64,000 nt of DNA from Kineococcus mangrovi (GCF_041320705.1 NZ_JBGGTQ010000005.1:340140-404139), one strand, 5' to 3'. Shown: positions 25,722 through 34,904, counted from the stretch's first letter. The notes: generated by a model from the letters alone, not told the origin. Numbers and translations are program-made.

Positions 25722-26744
25722 GTGGGGAGCACCTCGAAGGTCCGCCGCCGGTGGCGGCGGTTGCAGTCCTGGCGGACGTCCTTCGACCCCTGGCGGTCCT
25801 TGGAGGAGGTGACCACCCGGCGACGGGTCCGCTTCCTCGGCCGGAACCCGGCGCACCTGCTGCTGCGGGTCGTGCGGCGGGCGCTGGAGGTCCGCGTCGC
25901 CGGGCTGGCCGCGGAGATCGGGTACTACCTCGTGGTGTCGCTGCTGCCGTTGATCACCATGCTGGGAGCCAGCTTCGGGGTGCTGCGCGAGGTGCTCGCG
26001 GACCGGACCGTCGACCGGATGCAGGAGAGCATCACCTCCGCGATGGAGGCGGTGTTCAGTCCGGGGGTCGCCGACGACCTCGCCGTCCCGCTGGTGCGGC
26101 AGTTGCTGCAGCAGCAGCAGTTCGGCCTCGCGATCGGGAGCGTCCTGGCGGCGCTCTGGTTGGGCAGCCGGGTGTTCCGGGCCGCGGTGCGCGCGCTCGG
26201 CGACGCCTACCGGACCCCGGAGCGGCGCAACGTCGTCGAGTTGTGGGCGCTGGGTTTCCTGTTCACCCTGGCCGCCGTCGTCGTGACGGCGGCGTTCCTG
26301 GTCCTGGCGGTCGTCGGGCCGCTGCTGGGCGGGGGACGCCGGCTCGCGGACAGCATCGGTGCCGGACCGGGTTTCGAGACGGCCTGGTCGCTCGGGCGCT
26401 GGCCCGTCCTCGTGGTGCTGGTCGTCGCGTTCCTGGGGTGGCTCTACACCGTCGGCCACAACGCCGACACCCGGTGGCGGGACTCCCTACCCGGCGCCGT
26501 CCTCGCGACCGCGGGTCTGCTGGTGCTGGCGGCGGTCTTCCGCAACTACCTGGAGATCGCCGGCCCGCGCAGCCCAGACCTGCAGGGTGGTGGTCAGGCG
26601 CTGCAGGTGGTCGGCGAGTTCATCGGTTCCGCGCTGGCGGTCGTCCTGTTCGGCTGGCTGGCGAGCATCGTCGTCCTGACCGGTGGGGTGTTCAACGCGG
26701 AGTGGCAGGACGACGGGAGTGATCACGACGGGGAGCCCGGTTGA
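25722..26744 (+). CDS. YihY/BrkB family membrane protein
   Basis: A 340-residue protein of the YihY family, formerly misnamed RNase BN. About six membrane helices are seen, with the family pattern AAEIGYYLVVSLLPLITMLG near residue 65 and LWLGSRVFRAAVRALGDAY near residue 150. It is probably an inner-membrane transporter or structural protein, function unknown. GGGGGGAGGG precedes the GTG at 25722. The gap of 16 nt to the DUF421 gene suggests co-transcription. Confidence 0.86.
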   Translation: MGSTSKVRRRWRRLQSWRTSFDPWRSLEEVTTRRRVRFLGRNPAHLLLRVVRRALEVRVAGLAAEIGYYLVVSLLPLITMLGASFGVLREVLADRTVDRMQESITSAMEAVFSPGVADDLAVPLVRQLLQQQQFGLAIGSVLAALWLGSRVFRAAVRALGDAYRTPERRNVVELWALGFLFTLAAVVVTAAFLVLAVVGPLLGGGRRLADSIGAGPGFETAWSLGRWPVLVVLVVAFLGWLYTVGHNADTRWRDSLPGAVLATAGLLVLAAVFRNYLEIAGPRSPDLQGGGQALQVVGEFIGSALAVVLFGWLASIVVLTGGVFNAEWQDDGSDHDGEPG

Positions 26745-26814
26745 CCGGGTGGTACCGGCACGGGAGTTCCCCGCGGGCTCGTCCCTGGGGACAGCGGAGG
26801 CCGGCGGGGTGACC

Positions 26815-28371
26815 TCAGCGCTGCCCGACACTGGTGGTCAGCAGGGCCCAACGGGCGGAACGACCTGCTTCGTCGGGGTGGACCTCGTCCTGGATGAATT
26901 CGGGGTGGGCCTTGACGATGGCGGACCAGTCCATGACGTGCAGGTTGGGCCAGCGGCGAGTTGCGGCGTCCAGGCGGTCGTTGCGGGCGCGGAAGAAGCC
27001 GTTGGTGGACGGGTCCGTACCGTTGAAGCCGACGTTGTACCAGTAGACCGGCTTCCCAGCGGCCAGGTCCATGAAGTAGTCGATCTTCTGGTCGAAGTAG
27101 CCGTTGCCGACGGGCACGTGCCCGCTGGGGGCGGGTGCGACGTCCCCGGCGGGCCAGGACCTGGTGGGGAAGGGGGCCCTGTCGCGCAGGGAGTCGTTGG
27201 TGCCCAGGCCGACGACGAGGATGTCGCTGTCGGCGATGGCTCGGCGCAGGTCGACGGTGGGCAGGGGAGTGGACATGCCCGGCCAGGCAGAGCGGAAGGT
27301 CTGGTTCTGGATGAACGCCTGCATCTCATCGCTGGTGGAGCCGGGCCAGCCGAAGCAGGCGGTCCCGACCGCGGGGACCGTGGCGGGGACCACTTGAGCG
27401 GTCCCGCCGCACGCACCGTAGGTGATGGAGTCGCCGATGACCGCCATCCGCGGCAGGACGGTGGTGGTGGTGGCGCCGGTGGCGGCGTCCCAGGTGATGG
27501 ACCCGCCCTGGAAGGTGCTGCGTTTGCCGCCGGGCACATCGAACTCGTCGCTGGTGGGGTAGCCCAGCTTGCCCCATTCGTAGCCCGCGCCGGCCCACGC
27601 GCCCTGGATGGCGCCACCCACCGCGTGAGCGCCGGTGGCCGGGGTCCAGTACACGGACCCGCCTTGGAAGTGCTGCACCCGCCCTCCCGCGCGAGGCAGG
27701 CTCGTCTGGCTGGTGAGGGGGTAGCCGAGGGAGGAGTTCTCCCAACCCGAGGCCGCCCACTTCTCGCGGATCGCGCCGGTGACGTCGTGCGCGCCGGTGG
27801 CCGGGCTCCAGTAGATCGACCCGCCCTCGAAGTGCTGGCCGCGCCCACCGCGGACGTCGAACTCGTCGGTGGTGGGGAAACCGAGGGAGGAGTTCTCCCA
27901 CGCCAGGCCCGCGTAGTGGTCGCGGATGGCGCCGGAGATGGTGTGCGAGCCGGTGACCTGGCTCCAGTACAACGAGCCGCCCCGGAAGGGTTGAGCTGTC
28001 CCGCCCTTGCTGACCGGCCCTTCGTTGCTCAGGCAGGGGCCCAGCCAGGACGCTCGTCCGCCGAGGGTGGAGTACTTGCGAGCGAAGTCGCCCGTCACCA
28101 GGCATCCGTTGGGTGGTGCCAGGAGGCGGGCTCGCGAGCTTGCCAGCGGGCTCTTGGTCGGAACGGGCGGGGCTGCGTCGTGGGTGTCCGCGCTCGGCGC
28201 GGCAGGAACCGACGGACTCGTGTCCGACGGGCTCTCGTTCGAGGGGCTCGCGGTCAGGGGGGCCGTGGTCAGCGGGGCCGTCGTGGAGGCGACTGCCGTG
28301 GTGCTCACGGACACGCTCACCAGGCTCAGCGTCGCAGTGGCGACGACGAGCGCCGCGCGGCGAAGGGACAC
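26815..28371 (-). CDS. Secreted LGFP-repeat SGNH hydrolase
   Basis: A 518-residue exported protein. A signal peptide (SLRRAALVVATATLSLVSVS) and a Ser/Thr/Pro-rich linker lead to about four LGFP-type repeats (WENSSLGFPTTDEF, WENSSLGYPLTSQ and WGKLGYPTSDEFD, each followed by F-x-GGSxYW-x5-ATGA), which often bind cell-wall arabinogalactan or peptidoglycan. The C-terminal SGNH hydrolase has the Ser of AVIGDSITYG, Asn of GLGTNDSLRD and the Asp-x-x-His of DEVHPDEAG. It may de-acylate a cell-envelope polymer. I chose the GTG at 28371 for a normal signal peptide; a GTG at 28446 would add 25 residues. It borders transposase remnants. Confidence 0.85.
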   Translation of the reverse strand: MSLRRAALVVATATLSLVSVSVSTTAVASTTAPLTTAPLTASPSNESPSDTSPSVPAAPSADTHDAAPPVPTKSPLASSRARLLAPPNGCLVTGDFARKYSTLGGRASWLGPCLSNEGPVSKGGTAQPFRGGSLYWSQVTGSHTISGAIRDHYAGLAWENSSLGFPTTDEFDVRGGRGQHFEGGSIYWSPATGAHDVTGAIREKWAASGWENSSLGYPLTSQTSLPRAGGRVQHFQGGSVYWTPATGAHAVGGAIQGAWAGAGYEWGKLGYPTSDEFDVPGGKRSTFQGGSITWDAATGATTTTVLPRMAVIGDSITYGACGGTAQVVPATVPAVGTACFGWPGSTSDEMQAFIQNQTFRSAWPGMSTPLPTVDLRRAIADSDILVVGLGTNDSLRDRAPFPTRSWPAGDVAPAPSGHVPVGNGYFDQKIDYFMDLAAGKPVYWYNVGFNGTDPSTNGFFRARNDRLDAATRRWPNLHVMDWSAIVKAHPEFIQDEVHPDEAGRSARWALLTTSVGQR

Positions 28372-28551
28372 ACCCACCGATCGACCGGTCAGGCGCGCGA
28401 GCCAGCACAGGATCGGCCGGACGGGTGATCTTCCTCGGGCGCTCACCCGTCTGGACCAGTGCCGCCTCAAGGTGCGCCGCGGTGCTCGCCGGACAGGACC
28501 AGGGTCCGGGACCGAGCGCCGACGACGGCCGTCGGCGGCGGAGAGCGTGCA

Positions 28552-28822
28552 GGTCCCAGCTCGGTCGACCGCGGCAAGGGCGGCACGAAGCCTCCGCTGC
28601 ACGTGGGAGTCGCCGGCGCCGACTGCTGCGACTCACCGCTGCTGGCCCCCACGCTGGCCGGGTTGAGCTCGCTGCGCCCGCTGCCGAAGCAGGTCACGGT
28701 GCACTTGGACGCCGGGTACGACCCCCAGGACACCCGGGCACTGCTCGCCGAGCGGGGGCTGGGTGGGTGCCTCGCGAGGAAGGGATCGAGGCCCCGGTCC
28801 AGGTCGCGAAGCAGTACAGGTG
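28552..28822 (+). pseudogene. IS5-type transposase remnant, frameshifted
   Basis: The frame from 28552 reads VDRGKGGTK ... CDSPLLAPTLAGL ... VTVHLDAGYDPQDTRALLAERG, matching the central DDE part of IS5-family transposases (SPLLAPTLD, HLDRGYD). Near 28786 the match jumps one base to another frame (GIEAPVQVAKQ), showing a frameshift, and stops at about 28820. Both the N- and C-terminal parts are missing. It directly abuts an IS1380-type remnant on the other strand. Confidence 0.75.
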
Positions 28823-29158
28823 CGGCTGCTGACGCAGGACGGCTAGGTCGCTGATCGCCTCACCGCCGTCGGCGAGCAGGACCGCCAGGTCGGTGAGGAC
28901 CTGGCCGGGGTCGTGGCCGGCGCGGCGGGCGCGGGTGGCGGCGAGGACGTCACTGGACGCTGCGGTCAGGCCGGTGGCGTCGGCGACCTGGGCCAGCAAG
29001 AGGGTCCCGGCGTGGGAGACGACCCCGGTCCCGCCGGTGGTGACCCTCACCGGGGGGCGATGCTGGTGGGCGGTCCGAACTCGGCGTCGGCGGCGGATCT
29101 TGCGGGTGGGACGGGATCGGGACGGCCTTGTAGTCTGCACCTGCGGAGTGCCTTTCAC
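28823..29158 (-). pseudogene. IS1380-type transposase N-terminal remnant
   Basis: The minus frame reads RVTTGGTGVVSHAGTLLLAQ, GHDPGQVLTDLAVLLADGGE and AISDLAVLRQQP, the N-terminal 110 residues typical of IS1380-family transposases, then breaks exactly where the IS5-type remnant begins. The catalytic DDE part is absent. I do not see clear terminal inverted repeats. Bases 29159-29398 beyond it hold no supportable gene. Confidence 0.75.
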
Positions 29159-29398
29159 GTACTGCGGATGTGGACCTTCGACAAGCCCACGATCCTATGC
29201 GAGACAGGCACTTCCGTGCGTTCGGGACCCTCAGTGACGAAGGGTTACTGGAAGATCCGGGCTAGCAGGCGGCTTGGACTGCCTCTTCGACGTCCTCGAC
29301 GCGGCACGCTGCTTGGGTAGCCGTCCAGCGATCTTGGCAGGCGACGCGTGACGCCGGACTGGAGGCCGGGTGTCGGAGGGGTGCGGCACGATGCCCTC

Positions 29399-29812
29399 AT
29401 GGCTGCCACGGTGACGCTGACCCTGAGCGCGATAGAGGCGGCGGTGCGCTGCTCGTGGGGGCCGGACACCGTCTTCGCCTCCCCGGAGTACATGGCCCGC
29501 GGCGGCGGGCAGCCCTCACGTGGTCAGTGCGGCACGACCGCCCTGGTCGTGCAGGAGCTGCTGGGCGGGGACCTGATGGTCGCCGACGTGGAGCACGAGG
29601 GCCGCGTGGAGGGTGTGCACTACTGGAACGTGAGCGTCGGGGGGATCGAGCTGGACCTGACCGGTGACCAGTTCGCCGCTGGTGAGGCGTTGGTCAACGC
29701 CCGCCGCGTCACCATGCGCCGCAACCCCGCCGGGGCGGGGGAGGTGCCGTTCCAGGTGCTGCGGGGCAGAGTCGCCGCCGCGTTGCGGGCCCAGGTCGCG
29801 GCGGCGTCCTGA
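29399..29812 (+). CDS. YunG-like protein
   Basis: A 137-residue protein. The stretch RGQCGTTALVVQELLGGDLM near residues 42-61, the HYWNVSVGGIELDLTGDQF segment and an N-terminal Trp-rich helix match the YunG family of unknown function, whose conserved Cys and His suggest a papain-like fold (inference). The ATG at 29399 follows CACGAT by 6 nt, so it may be leaderless; the frame opens at 29348 without support. It sits just beyond the IS remnants. Confidence 0.75.
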   Translation: MAATVTLTLSAIEAAVRCSWGPDTVFASPEYMARGGGQPSRGQCGTTALVVQELLGGDLMVADVEHEGRVEGVHYWNVSVGGIELDLTGDQFAAGEALVNARRVTMRRNPAGAGEVPFQVLRGRVAAALRAQVAAAS

Positions 29813-29866
29813 CGGGGACAGGGCGCCGACGGTCCTGGTACCAGGTCGGCCCCTGCGCCAGGACAG

Positions 29867-30316
29867 TCATGGATCAACCGCGCCGCGGTGTCGCAGCGCC
29901 ATCGGGGTGAGCAGGTTGTGCAGCATCTGCTGGTGCTCAGGGTGCGCCCACGTGAGCTGCGACAGCTCGCCGGCGCTGAACCAGGCCAGCCGTTCGTGCT
30001 CGGCGGGCAGCAGGTTGGCGGGTTCTCCGTGCCACGCTGTGACGTGCCAGGTGCGCAGGCGCACGTCGGGCTGAGGGCCGTCCGGGGCGCCGGTCGGCAA
30101 GATCAGCTCCGAAATGGGAGTGCCAGTGACGCCGGCGACGTCGATGCCGAGTTCTTCGCCCAGTTCCCGGCGCAGGGCGTGGAGTTCATCCTCGTCTGGT
30201 TCGACGTGGCCACCGGGTAGGGCCCAGGTGCTGGGGTAGGCGCGGCGGGTCGCGCTGCGCAGGGTCAGGAGAACCCGTTCATCGGTGATGAGGATCCCGG
30301 CGACCACGGTCTGCAC
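29867..30316 (-). CDS. NUDIX hydrolase
   Basis: A 149-residue MutT-like enzyme with a perfect NUDIX box (GHVEPDEDELHALRRELGEE plus LGID), in the form G-x5-E-x7-REUxEExGU near residues 36-58. It hydrolyses a nucleoside diphosphate linked to another group; the substrate is unknown. The GTG start at 30316 is used. It is the last conventional gene before the repeat-rich 30.3-31.1 kb stretch. Confidence 0.88.
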   Translation of the reverse strand: MQTVVAGILITDERVLLTLRSATRRAYPSTWALPGGHVEPDEDELHALRRELGEELGIDVAGVTGTPISELILPTGAPDGPQPDVRLRTWHVTAWHGEPANLLPAEHERLAWFSAGELSQLTWAHPEHQQMLHNLLTPMALRHRGAVDP

Positions 30317-30415
30317 GGCGCCCAGCCAAGCAGGTCACCTCCGGTGGCTTCACTCCGAGCCCGGTGCCCCGGTGGGACGAGTAGCTGGGACGTTGGGACG
30401 TCTTGAGTCGGACGT

Positions 30416-30453
30416 GGGACAGGTTCACTGGGATTGGGACATCTTCACTGGGA
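30416..30453. repeat. Two 18-bp direct repeats, IS-end-like
   Basis: GGGACAggTTCACTGGGA (30416-30433) and GGGACAtcTTCACTGGGA (30436-30453) are 16/18 identical with a 20-nt period, and partial copies (GGGACGT) precede them. Closely spaced terminal repeats of this look are typical of IS21/IS481-type element ends, but no transposase is adjacent. It may be a solo end. A short AT-rich palindrome, ATAAT-gaag-ATTAT, lies at 30504-30517. Confidence 0.45.
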
Positions 30454-30583
30454 CAGGACAACGACGTTGCTGTGGGGAAGACCCCTTCGGCGCCCTAGTT
30501 GTCATAATGAAGATTATCGGTACGCTCGAGCGAGTGGCGGAACGACCGGGAACGAGTATCTCGACACCGGCACCCGAGCCCCG

Positions 30584-31044
<461 letters not shown>

Positions 31045-31051
<7 letters not shown>

Positions 31052-31074
31052 GGCACTCCCCCGCCGAGTACGAT
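31045..31074 (+). promoter_or_regulatory. Leaderless promoter TTGACA-N18-TACGAT of the recombinase gene
   Basis: A perfect -35 TTGACA (31045-31050), 18-nt spacer, TACGAT (31069-31074) and 6 nt to the ATG at 31081. It is the best complete promoter in the window. Confidence 0.75.
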
Positions 31075-31080
31075 CCTGAC

Positions 31081-32106
31081 ATGGCTCCCCTGAACCCCGG
31101 GGTTCTCGAGTCCCTCACCACTTCCTCCAGCCTGTCGACCGCCGTCCAGGCCTACGAAGTGGTTCGGCTCCCCCGCAAGGACTCCCCCAACACCCTCGCC
31201 GCGCGCGCCCGCGACGTGGCTGGGATCACGCCGCGCCTGGCGGTGGCCGTCGGGACCGGCGACCCCCTCGTCGGCGACCTCACGACACCCGCCCTGCGCG
31301 CAGCCTTCGCGGACTTCTCCGTGGACCACGCCCGCAGTTCCATCGCGCGCTGCTGGTCGACGTGGAACGGCCTGTGCGGTTTCCTGGTCGCCGAGGACGT
31401 CCTGCCGGGGAACCCGATGGCCGGGGTCCACCGGCCCCGTCCGCTCGACCAGGGTCCGAAACCGTTGCGCGGCAACGACACGCCCGAGGTGCTGCTCGAC
31501 GCGGTCGCGGCGGGCCGGCAGGCGCGCGATCCCTGGCCCGAACGTGACCTGGCGGTCGTGGCGACCTTGCTGGTGACGGGCATCCGCAGTGCCGAACTCG
31601 TGGGACTGCGGATCGGCGACCTCGCCGGGACCGCCGGGGAACAGCGGATCCGGGTGCGCGGCAAGGGCGGGGCCGAACGCAGCCTGCCCGTCGAGGAGGC
31701 GCTGGGAGAACTCCTGGAGCGGTACCTGGCGGGCCGGGCCCGACGGTTCCCGGCGGTCCGGGGGCTGCGCCTGGATGCACCGCTGTTCGTCGACACCCGG
31801 GGCCGGGAACTGTCCCGGCACCAGCTGCAGTACCTCGTCGAGCAGTGCTACCGGGCTGCCGGGGTCAGCGACCGCGTCCAGCGCGGCGCCCTCGTGCACG
31901 CGCTGCGGCACACCTTCGCCACCCGCGTCGTGGCCGGCGGGGCCAGCGCGGTCGAGGTGATGCGTCTGCTCGGTCACCGCAGCCTGGCCACCTCGCAGCA
32001 GTACGTCGACGCCGGGGCCGACGAGCTGCGCGCGGCGGCGGCGGCCAGCCGCTCCTATGCGGCCCTGCGGACACTGGCCACCGGACCCGCTGACCCGCGA
32101 CCGTGA
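31081..32106 (+). CDS. XerC/D-like tyrosine recombinase, intact active site
   Basis: A 341-residue site-specific recombinase. The N-terminal SAM-like domain spans about residues 1-120. All catalytic residues are present: Arg in TGIRSAELVGL, Lys in RVRGKGGAERS, His-x-x-Arg in HALRHTFAT, His in LLGHRSLATS and the nucleophile Tyr in QQYVDAG. It could act on chromosome dimers (Xer) or on a mobile element. The location in the accessory segment next to IS remnants favours a mobile-element enzyme, but no attachment site is obvious. It has a strong leaderless promoter. Confidence 0.9.
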   Translation: MAPLNPGVLESLTTSSSLSTAVQAYEVVRLPRKDSPNTLAARARDVAGITPRLAVAVGTGDPLVGDLTTPALRAAFADFSVDHARSSIARCWSTWNGLCGFLVAEDVLPGNPMAGVHRPRPLDQGPKPLRGNDTPEVLLDAVAAGRQARDPWPERDLAVVATLLVTGIRSAELVGLRIGDLAGTAGEQRIRVRGKGGAERSLPVEEALGELLERYLAGRARRFPAVRGLRLDAPLFVDTRGRELSRHQLQYLVEQCYRAAGVSDRVQRGALVHALRHTFATRVVAGGASAVEVMRLLGHRSLATSQQYVDAGADELRAAAAASRSYAALRTLATGPADPRP

Positions 32107-32118
32107 CATGATCCGGGC

Positions 32119-32589
32119 ATGGCGACGACGCGGCGGACGCACTGCGCGAACAAGATGCCCTGGCCTGCGGGGAACCACCGCAGCCTGGAGCGCTTCCTCG
32201 ACGACGCGGAGCGGGCCGGCACGCTCGACGTCATCGCCGACCACCCGCAGGCGGCGACGGTGCTGGCCTTCGCCCCGCACGGCCTGGACGCCGAGACCGT
32301 CGGGACCGTCCTGCGCTTCGCGGAGTCACCCGAGCAGGGGCAGGCGTTCCCGGCGGCCTGGCAGCACTGGCTGCAGGCCACCGAGGGCACCTACGAGGAC
32401 CGGGCGGCCGCGGCGGCCGGTTTCGCGCAGTTCGCCGAGGCCGTCGACCACGACCACTGGGAGGCTCGGGGGGACGCTGCCGTGGAGGACACGCTCACGG
32501 GCTTCATCGACGCCGTCGTCGCCCGCGAGGACGGTACGAGCCCGCGGGAGGCGCTCGACGCCGCCACGGGCGTCACGACCGGGGACTGA
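32119..32589 (+). CDS. Protein of unknown function
   Basis: A 156-residue, acidic, largely helical protein (for example SLERFLDDAERAGTLDVIAD and AESPEQGQAFPAAWQHWLQA), with no membrane segment or Cys pairs. No family recognised. The ATG follows CATGAT by 6 nt and lies 12 nt after the recombinase stop, so it may be transcribed from its own leaderless promoter or with the recombinase. Confidence 0.65.
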   Translation: MATTRRTHCANKMPWPAGNHRSLERFLDDAERAGTLDVIADHPQAATVLAFAPHGLDAETVGTVLRFAESPEQGQAFPAAWQHWLQATEGTYEDRAAAAAGFAQFAEAVDHDHWEARGDAAVEDTLTGFIDAVVAREDGTSPREALDAATGVTTGD

Positions 32590-32614
32590 GACAGCCTCCG
32601 GGGGGTCGCGCACG

Positions 32615-32938
32615 TCAGCCCCGGCGGTCCCGCTGGTAGGTGGTCCACGCCGCCGTGCACCGCTCGCAGCGGCACCGCAGGTTGCGGTAGCCGTTGGCCG
32701 AGCCGTGTCGGGGGTCCTGGAGATCGGCCCGGAACGCCGCGGCGCGGTCGACGGCCGAGGGGCGGGCGGCGCCCGGGGCCAGGCCCAGCTCGGCCCGCCA
32801 GAGGCGGATCGTCGGGTGGCTCACGCCGAGCAGGCGCCCCGCCTCCTGCTGCGGCAGGTCCGCCGTGGCCTCGACCGCCGCGCGCCAGCTCGCGTGCCCG
32901 GAACGGCGGGCGATCTCGTCTCGGTCGTGTCGGGGCAC
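32615..32938 (-). CDS. Small HTH protein with Cys-rich C-terminus
   Basis: A 107-residue protein. A helix-turn-helix is visible (LPQQEAGRLLGVSHPTIRLW near residues 28-47). The C-terminal NGYRNLRCRCERCTAAWTTY, with three Cys and basic residues, resembles short segments found in phage-derived actinobacterial proteins. It may bind DNA. The GTG at 32938 follows TAGGGT by 6 nt on the minus strand, indicating a leaderless gene. Confidence 0.7.
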   Translation of the reverse strand: MPRHDRDEIARRSGHASWRAAVEATADLPQQEAGRLLGVSHPTIRLWRAELGLAPGAARPSAVDRAAAFRADLQDPRHGSANGYRNLRCRCERCTAAWTTYQRDRRG

Positions 32939-32975
32939 CGGGGCACCCTACGGCCCACCTGACGGCACCCCCTCC

Positions 32976-33434
32976 TCAGCGCGGCGGCGCCTCCCCCAGC
33001 GCCCGGCGCGACACCTGCAGCGCCTCGCGGAACGTCTCGCGCTCCCGGACCTCCAGGCCGCGCACCATCTCGTCCTCGATCTGCGCCACGGGGTCGCGCA
33101 GCTCGTCCAGGACGCGCTGGGCCAGCGGGGTCAAGGTCAGCAGCATCCGGCGCCGGGACCGCTCGTCGACCTCCCGCGACACGTGCCCCTTGGCCTCGAG
33201 GTCGACGACCATCTGCGCCATCGTCTGGGCCCGGACGAAGGAGTTGCGCGCCAGGTCGGCCGAGGTCATGCCCGGGTGCCGCTCCAGGACGGTCAGAGCC
33301 GTGTACTGCAGCGACGTCAGACCGTGCTCGCCGGTGACGGCGTCGAGCCGGGTCCGGATGGCGAGCTCGACCTGCTTGATGAGGTACAGCAGGGTCACGT
33401 CGGTCTGGCTGGTCACCCGCCCATCCAACAGCAC
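32976..33434 (-). CDS. MarR family transcriptional regulator
   Basis: A 152-residue winged-helix regulator. The sequence LTSLQYTALTVLERHPGMTS, then SADLARNSFVRAQTMAQMVV (recognition helix) and the wing SREVDERSRRRMLLTLTP, is typical MarR. Such dimers often sense aromatic acids or their CoA thioesters. It is transcribed toward and lies near the MaoC/amidohydrolase/SDR/ligase operon on the same strand, so control of that cluster is plausible. A GTG at 33416 is an alternative start. Confidence 0.9.
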   Translation of the reverse strand: MLLDGRVTSQTDVTLLYLIKQVELAIRTRLDAVTGEHGLTSLQYTALTVLERHPGMTSADLARNSFVRAQTMAQMVVDLEAKGHVSREVDERSRRRMLLTLTPLAQRVLDELRDPVAQIEDEMVRGLEVRERETFREALQVSRRALGEAPPR

Positions 33435-33511
33435 GGCCCGGCCCCGGTGCGGCCCAGCACCCGGCGGCCGGGCCGCACCGACGCGATCAGGCGATCACGC
33501 GATCACGGGAC

Positions 33512-33988
33512 TCAGGCGTAGAACCGGGTGAGGAAGTCGACCACGACGGCCGGTCGTTCCTGGCCCTCGATCTCGATGACGCCCGAGACGGCCAGCTGCA
33601 CCCCGCCCTTGACCTCGGTGACCTCCTTGAAGGTCCCGCTGAAGCGCACCCGGGCCCCGGCCGGGACGGGGGCGGTGAAGCGCACGCGGTCCATGCCGTA
33701 GTTGACCTTCGTGCTCACGCCCTCGACGTCGAACACCTCCGACCACAGCGGGATGAGCAGCGACAGCGTGAGGAAGCCGTGGGCGATGGTGCCGCCGAAG
33801 GGTCCGTCCTTCGCGCGCTCGGGGTCGGTGTGGATCCACTGGTCGTCCCCGGTCGCGACGGCGAACCGGTCGATGCGCTCCTGGTCCACGAGCAGCCAGC
33901 TCGACGGGCCGATCCCGGTGCCGGCCAGAGCGGTCAGTTCGTCGAAGCGCACGACCTTCTGGGCGACGGTGGTGTCCTGGGTGGTCAT
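33512..33988 (-). CDS. MaoC-like (R)-specific enoyl-CoA hydratase
   Basis: A 158-residue hot-dog protein. The hydratase motif is conserved: DDQWIHTDPERAKDGPFGG (catalytic Asp and His) followed by TIAHGFLTLSLL. It would hydrate or dehydrate an acyl-CoA in the pathway of the ligase encoded upstream. The ATG at 33988 overlaps the stop of the amidohydrolase gene (ATGA), so the genes are coupled. It is the last gene of the five-gene minus-strand operon. Confidence 0.9.
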   Translation of the reverse strand: MTTQDTTVAQKVVRFDELTALAGTGIGPSSWLLVDQERIDRFAVATGDDQWIHTDPERAKDGPFGGTIAHGFLTLSLLIPLWSEVFDVEGVSTKVNYGMDRVRFTAPVPAGARVRFSGTFKEVTEVKGGVQLAVSGVIEIEGQERPAVVVDFLTRFYA

Positions 33989-34899
33989 GACGGCTCCTGG
34001 GTCTGGGTGGGGGTGGTGGTCTCGGGCGTGAGCCCGAGGATGCGCAAGGCGTTGTCGCGCACGATGAGGGGCCGCACCTCCGGGCGGATCGGCAGGTCGG
34101 CGAAGTCGCTCATCCACACGTCGGGGTGGATGAGCGGGAAGTCGGACCCGAACAGCACCTGGCGGCGCAGGAACGTGTCGGCGGCCCGCACCAGCGCCGG
34201 TGGGAAGTACTTCGGGCGCCACCCCGACAGGTCGATCGCCACGTTCGCCTTGTGGGTGGCGATCGAGATGGCCTGGTCCTGCCAGGGCACCGAGGGGTGG
34301 GCGAAGATCAACGTCAGGTCCGGGAACCGGGCGGCGACGTCGTCGAGCAGCATCGGGTCGGAGTACCGCAGCCTGAACCCGTGCCCGCCCCGGACGCCGG
34401 CACCGATGCCCGTCTGCCCGGTGTGGACGACGACGGGCAACCCCAGCTCCGCCAGCGCGGCCCAGAAGGGCAGGAACCGCTCGTCGGAGGGGTCGAACCC
34501 CTGCACCGTGGGGTGCAGCTTGAAACCCCGCGCGCCGTGGTCCAGCGCGAGGGAGCGCAACCGGTCCACGGCGTCGGGCCGGTGCGGGTCGACCGACCCG
34601 AACGGGATGAGGACGTCGGCGTGGTCGGCGGCCCGCTCGACGACCTCCTCGCTGGGGATGGGCGGGTGGGCCAGCTGGTGCTCGGCGTCGACGGTGAAGA
34701 CGACGGCGAGCATCCGGCGCTCGCGGTAGAACTGCGCGATCGAGGCGACGTCGGGGGTGGCGCCGTCGGTGCGGAAGTACTTCGCCGCCGCGGCGGCCAG
34801 GTCCGGTGGCAACGAGCAGTGCCCGTGGTCGCCGACCTCGACGTGCACGTGGGTGTCGACGGCCGTGACGGCTTCGACGTCGATCTCGGGGCGGTACAC
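33985..34899 (-). CDS. Amidohydrolase-2 family protein (decarboxylase-like)
   Basis: A 304-residue TIM-barrel amidohydrolase. AVDTHVHVEVGDHGHC near residues 13-28 is the N-terminal His-x-His metal motif, GFKLHPTVQGF gives the middle, VVVHTGQTG the third His, and VLFGSDFPLIHPDVW the late Asp. Relatives decarboxylate or hydrolyse aromatic and ring-derived acids (gamma-resorcylate and ACMS decarboxylases). The GTG at 34899 is chosen, 5 nt after the SDR stop, because upstream starts would overlap SDR coding sequence. The substrate is unknown. Confidence 0.88.
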   Translation of the reverse strand: MYRPEIDVEAVTAVDTHVHVEVGDHGHCSLPPDLAAAAAKYFRTDGATPDVASIAQFYRERRMLAVVFTVDAEHQLAHPPIPSEEVVERAADHADVLIPFGSVDPHRPDAVDRLRSLALDHGARGFKLHPTVQGFDPSDERFLPFWAALAELGLPVVVHTGQTGIGAGVRGGHGFRLRYSDPMLLDDVAARFPDLTLIFAHPSVPWQDQAISIATHKANVAIDLSGWRPKYFPPALVRAADTFLRRQVLFGSDFPLIHPDVWMSDFADLPIRPEVRPLIVRDNALRILGLTPETTTPTQTQEPS

Positions 34900-34904
34900 G
34901 CCGA

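Noticed and set aside
29159..29398. A further part of the IS1380 element
   Set aside because: No inverted repeat or transposase sequence could be identified in this stretch.
31081..32106. Chromosomal XerC/XerD for dimer resolution
   Set aside because: Possible by family, but its accessory neighbourhood and lack of a visible dif-like site do not support that name.
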